A stretch of 64,000 nt of DNA from Ciona savignyi (Eukaryota > Chordata > Ascidiacea > Phlebobranchia > Cionidae): positions 586,459 to 650,458 of the forward strand of contig CH002614.1 in assembly GCA_000149265.1 (NCBI GenBank), written 5' to 3'. Position 1 is the first letter of the stretch, and each line of letters starts with the position of its first letter. Shown one piece after another: positions 1-12,700 of the stretch. The notes under the pieces are model-generated. The model was not told the origin of the DNA. It was given only the letters and a program-made list of their open reading frames with translations, and did not search any database. The position numbers were made by a program, and so were the translations under genes.

Positions 1-1183
1 GATTAATATAAGGATCATTTGGCTCTGATTAAACATTTTATGAAAAGAGCCGACTCGAGTATCTTTTTGATGACTCATGTGAAATCAATTAGCTCACATT
101 AATAATAAGAGAGAATAAATCATTATTTCTTTAATATAAATCGTAAGATCTGCTGTCAATATAAGACAGAAAATAAAAACTGTTTTAAAAAGATACACAA
201 GTCTTCTTTAAATAGGTGCATGTTAAATCATAGCCAAATAATTCTTACCTATACGCTTAGTGCAAGATTGCCCTAATGTAGTTGAAACAAGTGGGTTTGC
301 TTTTCCAACTCTCACAAGTATATTCGCGATAATATTCAAGACTATTAAACTACATGTAATTTCGTTTCATAGCATTGGGTCCAGATTTCTAAAAAAAACT
401 TTAAAACTAGAATTTTTGGACAAAACACAAACTAGCACAAATACCGGTACTTGCTTTATAGCGAACTCCTTGTAACAGTGGTGGCATTATAACAAAGAGG
501 GGACATGTTACAAATATATAATCTGGGTAAGATAACCACAGCTGATTGGGGATTGCCTATTCTTGCCGTTTTTTAACTGAGTTAAAAAGAGAATTATATT
601 GTTTATTGCAAATACGTTTTTAAATATTTATAAAGGGCCGTTTTTACTGCATAAAAAGTATTTTACCGTATAAACAATATACGCTGGGAGTTATTTAAAA
701 TAGCTTCTATTTGTTCTATTTGAGTGTGTAATAGTGGAGAACTATGTTTCTGTTACCGGTATTAGGGAAGAGTTAATTGTATATGTTTTTCTTGTCTTTT
801 CTGCTTGCAAAGACAGGGTTCTACGTAAACCCGTTTCTACAAAACTTGTTGTAATTATTGCAATGAGGAAATGAACCGCCGCCACCTTTTATCGGCTCAA
901 AACAACTATGTTTTTAACTTTCAATCCAACTATTATTATAAAACTACATATTGAAATTCATATTGAAATTTAAAATCCTAAAGACTCTAAATTTAATATT
1001 ATGCGTTTCTCGTCTAAATGTACTATTAAAAAATCCTCTGTAATAGCTGTGACAACCTCACTATTGGCATTTGGCAATCTCATAACTAGTAATATCTTAA
1101 AGTAAGACATTTCCTGCCAATAAGAGTTCCTTATTTAATAAACTTCATATGTCAACCTGTATTAATAATAAAACTCTGCACAG
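1..1183 (+). other. Intron of the EDEM1-like gene (AT-rich)
   Basis: No exon of the EDEM1 family or any other coding signal was found on either strand. The stretch ends in a normal CAG acceptor before the first visible EDEM1 exon. It contains two TACCGGTA palindromes (442-449 and 754-761). Confidence 0.6.
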
Positions 1184-2247
1184 GCCACCAAAAACCCATT
1201 TTACCTCCATGTTGGGCGTGAGATTCTAGATTCGCTTGAAAAGCATGCCAAGACCGAATGTGGCTATGCTTCACTTCACAATGTGCTTGATAAGTCACAA
1301 GAAGATCGGATGGAATCATTTTTTCTAAGCGAAACGTGCAAATATCTTTACCTGGTAGGTATTTGTGATAATTTCAGCATTATCCTGCAGCGTTTGACGA
1401 TTTTGAATCATCGTAGATTTGTATTCTAAAAGTGATGGCAGGCAAGTAGTAACCTGCAGTTTACATGTCCAATTTATTTACATGTCATTTCTAAAAGTCA
1501 AACTAACCGAGATTGGTGTCTGGCGTGTCTGTTGGTGTTTTATCGACTACTATGTTTGATTTGGATATTCGAGGAAAATAAATAAGAAACTTCAGGAAAT
1601 TGCAAGGTGGAAAATCAAATAAACAAAAAAGTTTTACTGCACAGAGAGTAACAATCATTAAAAATAAAACTATTTACCATGGCTATGGTAGTAAGTTAAT
1701 AATTAAAATTGTGTTTACATTTTCAGTTGTTTGACTTTGAAAACCCACTTCATCAGAACAAAGGAATGCAAACTGTGTTCACCACTGAAGGCCATCTATT
1801 ACCAGTTAATCGTAACAAACCTTGGGAAAGGGAGTTTGACTTTTGCTTTGATGGTCCATCTTTAAATAAAGTGTCGAACCAGTCCAGGGTAATTTTATCG
1901 GTTAATTTGGAATTTTGTTGTAATATTGGTTTGATAGACTTGCCTTTTTTATTTAATCTACTTTGCTTAAACCATTAAACGAAACCTTATATCTATATGT
2001 AATTTCATAAATCTTTTTATAAGTAATATTTAACTTTGTTTAGCTGACCTATGCATATGATTAGGATGTGGTCACTCTCCAAGCAGTTTGGACGAATTTA
2101 ATAAACAAAATACACCACTCACTTTTTAACCACGAAACTATTTTGCAGCGACAATGTGAATACATTTCTATGGAGCGAAGGTTTTCGCTTCCCCTGCACC
2201 GAGACTACCTCCAACAAGTACATGAAATGGTGGGAGGAGTCACGTGA
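1184..2247 (+). CDS. EDEM1: EDEM1-like ER degradation-enhancing alpha-mannosidase-like protein, C-terminal three exons (5' part outside window)
   Basis: EDEM1 is a glycosyl hydrolase family 47 protein of the ER that helps send misfolded glycoproteins to degradation. Three in-frame exons are visible: 1184-1354, 1727-1888 and 2149-2247, each with AG before and GT after, and a TGA stop at 2245-2247. The first encodes [11 protein letters not shown], then [27 protein letters not shown]. The second begins LFDFENP and has [11 protein letters not shown]. The last ends [13 protein letters not shown] then QVHEMVGG. This follows the order and wording of the vertebrate EDEM1 C-terminus, including the final RRxSLPL and QMVG-like ending, and fits EDEM1 better than EDEM2 or EDEM3. 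Upstream exons are not in bases 1-1183, which are AT-rich intron sequence with no open reading frame I can support. A strong donor-like GAGTGAGT just after the stop (about 2286) and a CACACAG acceptor near 2609 could mark an intron in the 3' untranslated region. Confidence 0.93.
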
Positions 2248-4183
2248 CAATCTGCGGGGACAAATGGCTACACATCAACTAACTACGAGTGAGTGGTTTC
2301 TCAAGCATTTGCTTCCCCCCAGTCATTGGATTCGTTTAAAGACCTTAGCCACAAGACCTCTTTTACCACCCGGTGGGCAGTAATGAAACACAGATCTGCC
2401 CGTTGTCACATGTAGTTTAGTTTTGAATGAAACACGAATTGATAGACAGCAGATAGAAAATCGTTTTATGTCTTTGTTTTTTGGCAATTTTTATTACTCT
2501 TAGCTTCGTAAATCCAACAGCTCTACGGTTTCTGTGCTTTGTCATGCTTGCTCAAACTCTTTGTGTGTGTGTTTTCACAAACCAATCTAACTTTTCATTC
2601 TCCACACAGACCTATATTCCGCCCAATCGATTTGCAACTCTTTCACCATCCTAAACCGACGCCCAAATCCACTTTGACCACTGCTCAAGAATATTTCTCA
2701 AATCCCACTGTGGTAATGTACTGGTCCCTCGCCCTGGTTAGCCTTTTACAAGCTTGCTGGCAACTCGTGCAACATTTATACTGCAGATAGGCAAACAGAC
2801 AAGCTGCCATACTAAAAATGTTAATATCCACAAATAATTGTCCTGTTTGCCAAACTGTTAACTTAATGCGTTATTTACTCATATGTGTAATAGGAGATTA
2901 TCCATATAAGGCTAATGGTGTAGTTGGTATAACTTTATAGATTTTTGTTGGTGACGTAGATTGGTGGCCCTTTGTCCCTGGAAATGTGCAATGCCTTGTA
3001 AATACGCAAAATGTTTTCTTTTTTATCCATAATGAATCAAATTTTATTTACTTTTTATTACTTCCATAGGTCTACGAACTAAGTGTGTAATACGTAAAAA
3101 TTAATAAAAAGTTTTATATTTGTTAAAAAGTTTTATTTAAGTGTTAAGTGGGTGAAAAAGTGCCTTACCGGTGTTGTTTTTACGTGCCTTATTGAAATAC
3201 AACTTTCCTGAAAATTAACTTTTGTAGTTGTACATTCACAGAACATAATTTGGTCTAAAACGAATATATAATGGATAAAAACTAGAAGAAAGGAAGAAGT
3301 AAAACTAAACAGTGATTCTTAAGGTTTAGTTAAACCACAGCAGTGTTACGACTCCTAGGTCAGTCCGGTTGTGTGGCGGCAACCATCGGGTTACCGGAGC
3401 TTTTGCAGTGTAAGTCCTTGTTACTTATTTATTATCCGTTTAAACCAATAGCTTCAGGAAACTTTTGATAATTACCACTACCGGTGTGACACATTGTTGG
3501 TATGAACTAACCGGCCAGAAAATTAACGTTCATATATAACACATCCCTGTGGTACGTCTTGTAACTAAACGGTACGCAAGAGCCATCTAGCGATTGTCTG
3601 TATGAAAATGCCTCTGGGCTTCAAGGAGATAAATATTCTATCCTATAATGTTCATATAAAACGTAATCTTGGAAATGGTGCGTTTTGGCACATACTTTCA
3701 AGACGCACGTATTGTAACAAGAAGTGTTATCGTATGTATACAAACTGACACTAGATGTACACACAACACCCTATTTCAGAATGCTTTGTATAAAAAATGC
3801 ACTCGGGCAATTTATTGGCATTTTTGTAAAAAAAAACTCTACACGGAAATGACGAGTGGAACGGAGGGAATAAAAAGGGCATTTGTACAACAATTAAAGA
3901 AAAGCGGTAGACAAATAGGCGACGAAGAAGGTTTAAATAAGGCTAGGCAACAACAAAAATACTTTTAATACAACATATCAAAAATTACATCGCAGTCAGT
4001 ACTTAATAAAGCTTTAAAGATAGAACGGTATAAAATTAATAAGAGAATCCAGCTAATTCTTGCAAATGCAGTACTTATTATTGTAGTACCAAAAAACACG
4101 TTAGACCATTTTTGTTGGTGCTGTGAATACAAATTTTTTTTGATACAGTTCTTATCGGCTGGTGGAAATCGTGTGTTTCACTT
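2248..4183. other. Convergent 3' regions of EDEM1-like (+) and the matrix gene (-)
   Basis: No gene recognised. Bases 3384-3414 resemble the 3' body of SINE family 1 in minus orientation. An ATTAAA on the minus strand at 3964-3969, about 215 bases past the matrix-gene stop, is a possible poly(A) signal for that gene. A 99-codon plus-strand reading frame at 3669-3968 has no recognisable domain. Confidence 0.5.
3103..3108 (+). terminator. Candidate poly(A) signal of the EDEM1-like gene
   Basis: AATAAA about 855 bases after the EDEM1 stop, in an AT-rich stretch. It is the first clean hexamer seen downstream on the plus strand, but this was not an exhaustive search. Confidence 0.4.
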
Positions 4184-6735
4184 TTAATTCACGCTCTTGC
4201 CGCGCAATTTCTTTCTGTATACGACCTTACCAGGCCTACCCCGCGGCCCGGGTTTGCCGACTCTTCCTACTCCCTTTTTGCCTCTAATACCTGCGTGAAA
4301 AAACGATATGATATGAGTATAAAATTTAAGCTGTATCATTTAGCCCGGATGCGCACCTCTAGGACCTTGACGACCTGGTGGGCCGGGTGGGCCTTGAATT
4401 CCAATCCCGGGTGGCCCTCTGGAACCTTTATCGCCCAGATCCCCTATAAAGAAGAAAGCAGGTAAAAAACTAGTAAAAATCAAAAATAGTGTTTAAGCTA
4501 TGTACTGATTGTATGTTACCTTTAGGTCCTCTATTGCCTTGCATTCCTGGTACACCAGGTGCGCCGTCTACGCCTGGTGACCCCTCAAAGCCCTAAAAAT
4601 GCACCGAATAAGTAAAACGAGACCACTCATTATTGGATTTAACCCTAGAAATTTATCAACTTTTAATGCAATACCAACATTATAACCATAAATAATATTT
4701 TACCGCGGGCCCTCTGGGTCCTGGTGGTCCGGGTGGACCAGGTGGACCACGCGCAGCCGATCTTTGATCACGTGATGAAGACGATGAACCAGTTAGGTAT
4801 AAATTGTGGACAGCTCGCTGAGCCTCACCTGCAACCATGCCGTGTTTTGTGTTATCGATGTATTGGAATAAACAAATACAGGTTTTAACTCAGTACTTAA
4901 TTTTGTTTTGCCGGTTAGTCTGGTGGTTAAGTGCGTCGCCTTTCAATTGAAAGGTTACAAGTGCGAAACTGATCGATAGCTAGTCGGTTGTGTACTTGGG
5001 CAATGCACTTTACGGACATTGCCTAAACCCAGCGGATTAATGTTTTTTACCAATTAGAAGGAATTTGTCAGCTGCAATAGCGCTGGTAACCCGACGGTGG
5101 GCGCTAGGTTATCTGCCGACTACCCATGTGTTAACCCCCTTGATTTTTCCATTCACGGGGACAAACATGAATATCCTATCCTATCCTAACTACTTACGTT
5201 GTGATACGGATCGAGCAACATTTTGCGTCTGGCGCAATATTTCGGTCTTCTCGGCCGATGTCAGTGACCCAGGACTGCCCGGAGAACCCGGTCGACCAGC
5301 ACTTCCCTACATTAAAAACAGCACGTTTATAAAAAGTGAATAAGGATCTTCCAGTTTTATGTGTTGTAACTTACTGGACTTCCCGATAAGCCGTTTCTTC
5401 CCTCACTTCCCTTTGCCCCAGGTGGTCCTGACGGCCCCCTCGCCCCCTGAACGTTTAAAACTGTTACACTGTACACATGAACTTAACTAGAAATAATTTG
5501 CAATAATCATACCGGTGGTCCAGCAGGGCCTGCAGCTCCTGTACTTCCAGTTGCCCCGTCTTGTCCCTTTAAGTAAAACAACAATGTTTTAAAGAAAACA
5601 AAGGAAATAAATATCGGATTTAAAAAAAAATAACTAAGTTGTTTAACATTAATTAAATAAAAAAATCGGAAAGTTAAACGAAATGTTTTAAATCTTACCG
5701 GCAAGCCTGTTTCTCCCTGAGTCCAGATAGATGTAGTAAAAGGAAAACATGAAAATAAAAAAGCAAGGTGAATGATTGAATAAATAATGGTTTCTGATGG
5801 ACTCCTGCAGTTCAGGGAGTAAGGCAAGTACCAAGTCGTGTGTACATAACGTGGAACATGCGACGTCCGCTAAGTTTGGTCAAGGAGACAAAGAAAAGCT
5901 ACCGCAGATGGAAAAAGGCTGACCGGCCAATGCTTTACGAATCGGTCGTGCTCATCGTCAAGCCACACGGGGTTGTTACATCATTGACGTTACACGATAA
6001 TAGCAAGTGAAAGACTCCGTCACATAATGTCTCGGTCAAGTGCGCAACTATAATAAATCACGTGATATCAATGTGACGTGGGAGGGAAATTTACCTTGGA
6101 TCCAGGTGGACCAGGAACAGCGAAGAAACGTCTATTCTCACTTCCGCCCTGATAGTTTTAAAACACGTTTAAAATGCAAATATAGTTGTTTTAAAAAATA
6201 TATTCAAATGTAATCGTCCACACACACATACCGCTGTCAGTCCTGTTGGAAGGTCAAGGTTAACTGTGGAACCATCACCATTTCTCGCTGTTATCCTTTG
6301 AGATTCGTAGTTCTGTAAACACACATCAATTATTAGATGTTTTGTTCCGCCACCCTATAGTCTACTAGACATGGTTTATTTTGAAGTATTCCAGTTGCTG
6401 TGGTTTTCCGAAATTTTTATTTCGAATATTCATTGTTTTTTTCTAAAATTTGATGATATAACACAAAAGCGAAAAAAAACTAAATATCACTGGGAGTGCT
6501 AGATTCGGTCTTTTGCCAGCCAAACACAATGTAATATGTCCGGAAACCCGGCTTCCACACACAATGTAACCTTATGAATATTAGTGTTATATAACACCCC
6601 CGTTTTTTTAACACTGGGGATCAACAGAGTCATCCTAATCCAAGATAAAAAAGCTCAATTAGAAGATAAACATACCACATGCACCACGCTGAAGGCGTCG
6701 CCCTTTTCCCCCTTTATAGAAACACCTGCTTGACC
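4184..6735 (-). CDS. Interrupted collagen triple helix and basic C-terminus
   Basis: Exons in protein order: 6676-6735, 6232-6312, 6095-6148, 5699-5716, 5513-5566, 5375-5446, 5198-5306, 4704-4828, 4520-4592, 4357-4443, 4184-4290. Two are 54 bases and several others are multiples of 9, as in fibrillar and FACIT genes. Gly-X-Y runs include [26 protein letters not shown] and [18 protein letters not shown]. Two noncollagenous breaks interrupt them: exon 6232-6312 ([14 protein letters not shown] onward), and a charged, Ser-rich segment encoded by 5198-5306 and 4704-4828 ([15 protein letters not shown], then [12 protein letters not shown]). The protein ends with GXY then [14 protein letters not shown] and a TAA stop. 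The helix is short for a collagen, more like a trimerising stalk. There is no C-terminal NC1 domain of fibrillar type. Confidence 0.92.
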
Positions 6736-9700
6736 CTGTAAAAAAGGAAGTTAAATGGTGGACAGTTGTTGGTACATATGGTAGACTTACCGGTGCCCCG
6801 GTTTGGCCAGGCAGACCCGGAGGTCCAGCGGGGCATCCGCATCTATTGTCCCTGATTACGTCTCCCTCACATAACTTAGCGGCAAGATGGGTTTTAATTT
6901 CGCTGATTGAATCGTAATTGCTGACGTGGTAAACGGAAGTGTCGTAGGGAGGGCTGGCAATGGACCTCAGCTCGTTTTTATCGGCATCACCAACTCCAAC
7001 GGTCAAAACCTAAGAAGGTTTAAATACTGGTAATCTCCCCGGATAAAAAAAAACGCAGGGGGGGGGGGGCGATATTACATGGGCAGAATACGACATGTCC
7101 ACAGTTTCCAGAGCTATCACAGGCTGTTTTATTACAATTCTATGACTCGCATGAGCTAACATGTTATATTTAAAATGTTAAGACAATTTTGCATCGGTAA
7201 GATTAAGCGAGACAACTAATGTAAAGATTTTAATTAAAAATTGTCATCTATAGCCAAGCCAACACATATCCATGTTAATCTAAAATAAGAACTTAAAACA
7301 TTTTTGTAAATAGAGCAATAGTTTAAAATTTAAAAACCAAAATCGAAAGTAAAATATAACATCGTTTTAAATCACCTTAACCCCAGCTTGTCTTAATTCC
7401 CTAGCAGGATTTCCAACTTCGTCTTGACTCCTTCCATCTGTTAGAACCAGGGCAACCTTATTTACATACGGCCTCGCACCGTTGGATGGCGATAGTGCTG
7501 TGTAGAGGCTGAACGAAAGAGCTTTCCCGGTATTCGTGTTACCACCTGTGTCGGAGAAACCACGTATTACACACAGCGTTTATGGACATGATATACGTAT
7601 ACAATCATTTTTATGAACAATGCTCAAGATAGATATTTTCATAATTATTATAACTTCCACCTTTATAGGGTATAGCGTCAATGGCGTTCAATACATCAGT
7701 AACCGTGAAATGATCGTTCATTAAAAATTCAGTCCTTGGATCGTCTGAGTATTGAACCACTGAGAATCTGCTGTTGTCCCAGCTGAAATGTAAACAAAAG
7801 GTCCAAAATTGTCTAGATTGTAAAGTGTAAATAATATTTTTTCTGTTATTTTTACATTTTCTCATTTAAATAATATTTCTCTTTTAACGTTAGCCAACAT
7901 TCAAACAAGCGCTCTCCACGTTAAACAATTGATTTCTTACATATCAAAATCAGGGTGTGAAAATATAAAATGACTAACCCGACTTCAAAGGGCTCAACCA
8001 ACGCCTTGAGAAAATCCTTTGCTTTTCTAAAGTTCACCTCACCCACCGACCAACTTCCATCCACGATGAATATGACGTCACTGATCGCAGTTTTGCAAGC
8101 TACAGACAAAATCATTTTAGCTAATACACTTCAACAGAAAAGCTAAAAAGATAGGGTTATAAGATCTATATTTAAAACATGACTAAATTTGTATCTAAAG
8201 AGTGTTGTAACATGGGCAAATGATTGATTGGGTATGCTTGAACTTTTGTAGCATTCGGTCGGAATGACAAATTCAGGAGCGCTCACAACTATTAATAGTT
8301 GTTTTTACTGGGTATAGTTTTGAATTCTGGAACATTGGACTTCTCTCTAGATTCTTTATAAATGCAGTATGTAAATAAGTCGGTCACATTAATCGTTGTG
8401 CAGCACAACCGCTTCACTGTTTATTGTTGTATTGGGAATTGTTGTTTGTTCTAAGAACCATGGCTTCCAGGGTAAGAAAACAAAAGTGTCCTAAATATGT
8501 AGCTCGCTCACAGGCTTTGGATTTAAATGACCAACCTCTGCACACTGGATTGGATCTGCTCCAGGTGCCATCGTTCAAACAAACCCGGTAAGTTGAACCA
8601 AGCAATGTTGCTTCGTTATCACATTGAAACGTACAGTTGCTTCCGATGTTTGATTCGTTGGTGCAGTTGTATGTTATCCCGGGATTTACATTCAGTGGGG
8701 GACAATTTGCTCCTGTGGTATAGCAAGGCTGTTACGGTTGTTATAACCAAAGTAATAAAATTTAGAAATAAAATAATTAAGCTTGATATGAAACAAAATA
8801 AAAACTTTCGGCAGCAGAGAATATGTAGATCATTCTTCACCGGAATTGATTAACAAGAGAAGGTTGGCTTCGTGATTTTTAAGTAAATTCTGTGGCACTT
8901 TATGGAGGTCTTAATTACATACAACATGCTGCAATTGCTCTGGTAACCCGTTGGTGCGCGCGAATTAATCTGACAATTACCCCTTTTATAACGGCCCAGT
9001 CACGGGGTAGTTACTGTAATATCCTTTTATATCAGTTCAATATGAGACATCAAAGTCATTTTCCTGTTTTGACAACAATGCACTACTCACGCAAACATTG
9101 GGCTGCTTCACCGGACCATCTCATATCATGTCCGCATGTTCTGCTAGCCTCTCCACTAAGCGTGAATCCTTTCCTACAAGTGAAACTGCACGTCGTGCCG
9201 CATTCGTCGATGCTGTCGTCGCAATCCATAGCGCCGTTGCGAGGTGCTCTCAGTGGAACGCATGTCGTCACTAGATGGCACAAGAGAACATCTCATAGCG
9301 GAAAACAATTGTGTTTTGCTCAGTATTAATCAGCCGATTATGTCGTTCACTCTTATAACTTAAATTATTATCAAATACTTTTACATAACTATAAATAAAT
9401 AAAAACCTTGGCACGACGTTGTGTCACCGGACCATAGTCCATCTCTTCGACATGTTCTTCTCGGCGAGCCCACAACTTCGTAACAACTACCACACTCGAC
9501 TGTACAGCTGCTATCGTACATGTTGTTGTCGGTGCAAGTCATGTTGCCGAACGTCGGCGGCCGAAGCGGTCGACAAGATACAGCTAAAACATGACACGCG
9601 ATTTATTTTAATCTATGCGGACGATCTTTATACAGTCGTTGTCTAAAACTTTTTTGCCACAGTTTTCGCATTGTCACAGTTTCGAATAAATTATAGCGAC

Positions 9701-12700
9701 AGTTGTTTAGCTACCCACTGATTGAGGTAGTATATGGGTAAAACACGGAAGCGATCATAAGGGTAACATTATTGTAACTGAATGTAAATTAGATATGTTA
9801 GTCCACATGCATCTAAACGTTTAATGTAAATAAAAAAGAAAAGAAATCTACTAACGTTCGCAAACGGGGGGACTATTAGTCCATTCACCCGTAGCCGAGC
9901 ACTTCCGAGAGTCGCTCCCCACGAGGTTGAATCCATTATTACAAACGTAAACACAAGATGATCGGAAATTGTTGCTTCCCACACATCGAATCGAACCGTT
10001 GTCGATGGCAGATAATTCTCCGCAAGATATTTCTGCAATGAATTCTTTAAGATGTTGTTTCGAAAGTCAACAGTAACTTCTATGGTTTTAGGACAGATGT
10101 TAGGAAAAGACAGTGCCCGTGCTCGATCTTGATCCTACCCTCATTCTGTGCGTTGTGTCTTTGTGTCCAAGGCACATAACGGACCTTACCTTGCATGAAT
10201 TAAACCGTTCAAAAACTTGCTTTAAATATATATACAAACACTCTGCAATAGCTTCAGCAACCTTCCCATTTGTACGAGTTAATACAACTATACCCCGTGT
10301 TTTAACCGAAAAACTGACGTTAACTACCACTGTAACGAAAATAAGTATCCTAAATCATATATTCAACTCTAAAATGTAGTCACTCACGATTGCAGACGCC
10401 ATTGACGCCAGAAAATTTTCCAGATTCCTCACATATCCTCACTGGAGACCCGACAAGTTCATATCCTGAATATTATGGTAAATACCGTGAAGCTGGTATT
10501 CCTTTCAGCGATTTTTTTCTTGACCAACGCATTAGCGTAGTCAGTAACTTCGTGTATAATATACCTCCAATACTAAGATATTTAATTTATGGTTTAACTG
10601 ATTATCTGGAGTCGGTCACGCCTAATTTATACCAAATGTTCGAGTTTCAAAAAATAGGTTTAGTTCTTACCTTCCATGCACGAAACTCTGCAAACTGAGT
10701 TGACAATATTTTCGTTGTTGCAGCGAACGTCTCCATTGTTTGGTGCGTTGATGATCGGGCAGCGGATAACTAAATAAGGCATTCGTTACGAATGATTGGA
10801 ATGACAAACACAAATAACTTACTTCTGCAAAACGTTGTGGTTCCGGTCCAATCCAGTACAGAGAGTTGATCACCGGTTGCAGCGCATCGCCTTGACTCTG
10901 ACCCATGCATCACGTACCCGATCTACGTGTATTAAAAAGATATTGTTGGTTTCAATATGGATACTTTTTATGCATGCTTTACTAACGTCACATGTAAATC
11001 GACACTCGGAGTCATAAAAGGATTGCTTGGTGCAGGCGACGCTTCCGTGTTCAGGTGCTGTAAGTGGCAGACAGTCCCTGGCTGGAAATAATACATAATG
11101 TCTCGGTTAGGAGTGATTATATATCAAAATAAAAAGAATAATAGGCTATGAAACTTGTAAAAACGAATTAGAAATTATTTCTTCTAGAGAACTAGTCACA
11201 TAATTAGACATTACAAAAACTAAACAACGTAGTATGTAGGCCTGCTTATATATGTATTTTTTAGGAAACGAAATGGCTCAAAAGCTGCTGAAAACTCACC
11301 ACGAATGCTTAAAGCTCTTTTCCAGTCCAAATAAGTGTCTCCGTCACCACACACTCTGGTGTCGTCACCGACCACTTCAAAACCATCATCAACTACTAAT
11401 GTGCACACCGAACCAAAGTTGTAACCATCAGTGCATTCTACCCGACTATGCGATGGAGGCGACAGATTCTCACATGTTATCACTACAAAATAACCGAAAT
11501 TAGATTAGGAAAACGCTAAAGATCAGTTGACACTCGATTTATTTTCTATTTCAACATACATACGGTTGTATAAATAAACTTTAAAAATGATACAGTTTAT
11601 ACATCTTGAGTTTTGATTTTCTAGTTTCAGTTTTATATCGAAAAGTTAGTATGGCCCATTGTTATCTTACATTGACACGACGGCTGCCTTGCCGACCAGT
11701 TGCGATTGGCCTTGCACAGTCTTATTGGACTTCCTAAAAGTCGGTATCCCTGATCGCACTCGAACTCGCATTGCGAGGTAAAGAAATCCTCGTTGCTACA
11801 TTTCACTGAGCCATGTGACGGCGGCTCAAGCAATCCGCACCTGGAACCTGTGTCGACAGAGAAATTTAAAAAAGGGTTGTTTTTGTAGTTTTACATTATA
11901 AAAAATACAAGAAATATAGCAATTGGTCTGGATCAAAAGGTATTTGTGTTTTTTTGTTGATGTAATTTATATTTTTTAACTATGGGATAGGCAAGAAACG
12001 CTTATCTGAAATTTTAGTTCTGCCTGGACATTTTACCACACAGTGGTGACATACTTTCACATGTTGGTACTGGTGCACTCCACAAATGGTCCTCTTGGCA
12101 AGTACGTGTTGTACTTCCCACTAGGTCATAGCCTTGTTTGCATTCGTATCTGCATACTGAGTTATAGTGGTCGTTGGAGGAGCAGTTTACAGTTGCATGT
12201 CGAATTCTTTCGGTTTTTCCGCATCGGATCCCTTAGGTGAAAAAAACGTTAATAGGCTAGGATAGGATATTCATGTTTATTCCCGTGAATGGGAAAACAA
12301 AGGGACTTAACACACGAGCAATCGTCAGATCATCTCGCGCCCATCGTCGGGTTACCGGAGCTATTGCGGTGTGTTGTATATGATAGAAACGTTCCTACAA
12401 TTTGGTAGGACCAATTAATCCGCTGGGTTCAGGCAATTTTCGTTAAGTGCCTTGCCCAAGGAGACAACCGACTGGCAAGCGACTAGTTTCGTACCTGGAA
12501 CCATTCGGCTGAAAGGCGACGCACTAAACCACCAGACTTACCGGGCTAATAAAGGGTTTTAAGTTATCATCAGCCAAATCATAATATGATCTCTTACGTC
12601 TGCAAGATGAACTGATGCCAGTCCAGGTTCCGTCTTCCTGGCAAGTTCTTGTTTTGCTTCCACGAAGATTGTACCCAACATTACATGAGAAACGACACTT

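Noticed and set aside
2539..2790. Plus-strand frame with a hydrophobic C-terminal stretch and a good acceptor at about 2609, possibly an alternative EDEM1 exon adding a membrane anchor
   Set aside because: It lies after the EDEM1 stop and no in-frame donor inside the last EDEM1 exon would join it; more likely 3' UTR.
3669..3968. 99-codon plus-strand frame between EDEM1 and the matrix gene
   Set aside because: No recognisable domain, no splice partners, compositionally like surrounding DNA; treated as chance.
5065..5343. Plus-strand frame with collagen-like Gly-Pro words
   Set aside because: Antisense shadow of minus-strand collagen exon 5198-5306 running on from a SINE.
7051..7070. Run of G near 7060 that might hint at an assembly or regulatory feature
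   Set aside because: Short intronic homopolymer with no further structure.
8619..8840. Frames on both strands overlapping CCP41
   Set aside because: Out-of-frame shadows of exon 8536-8712 and its intron.
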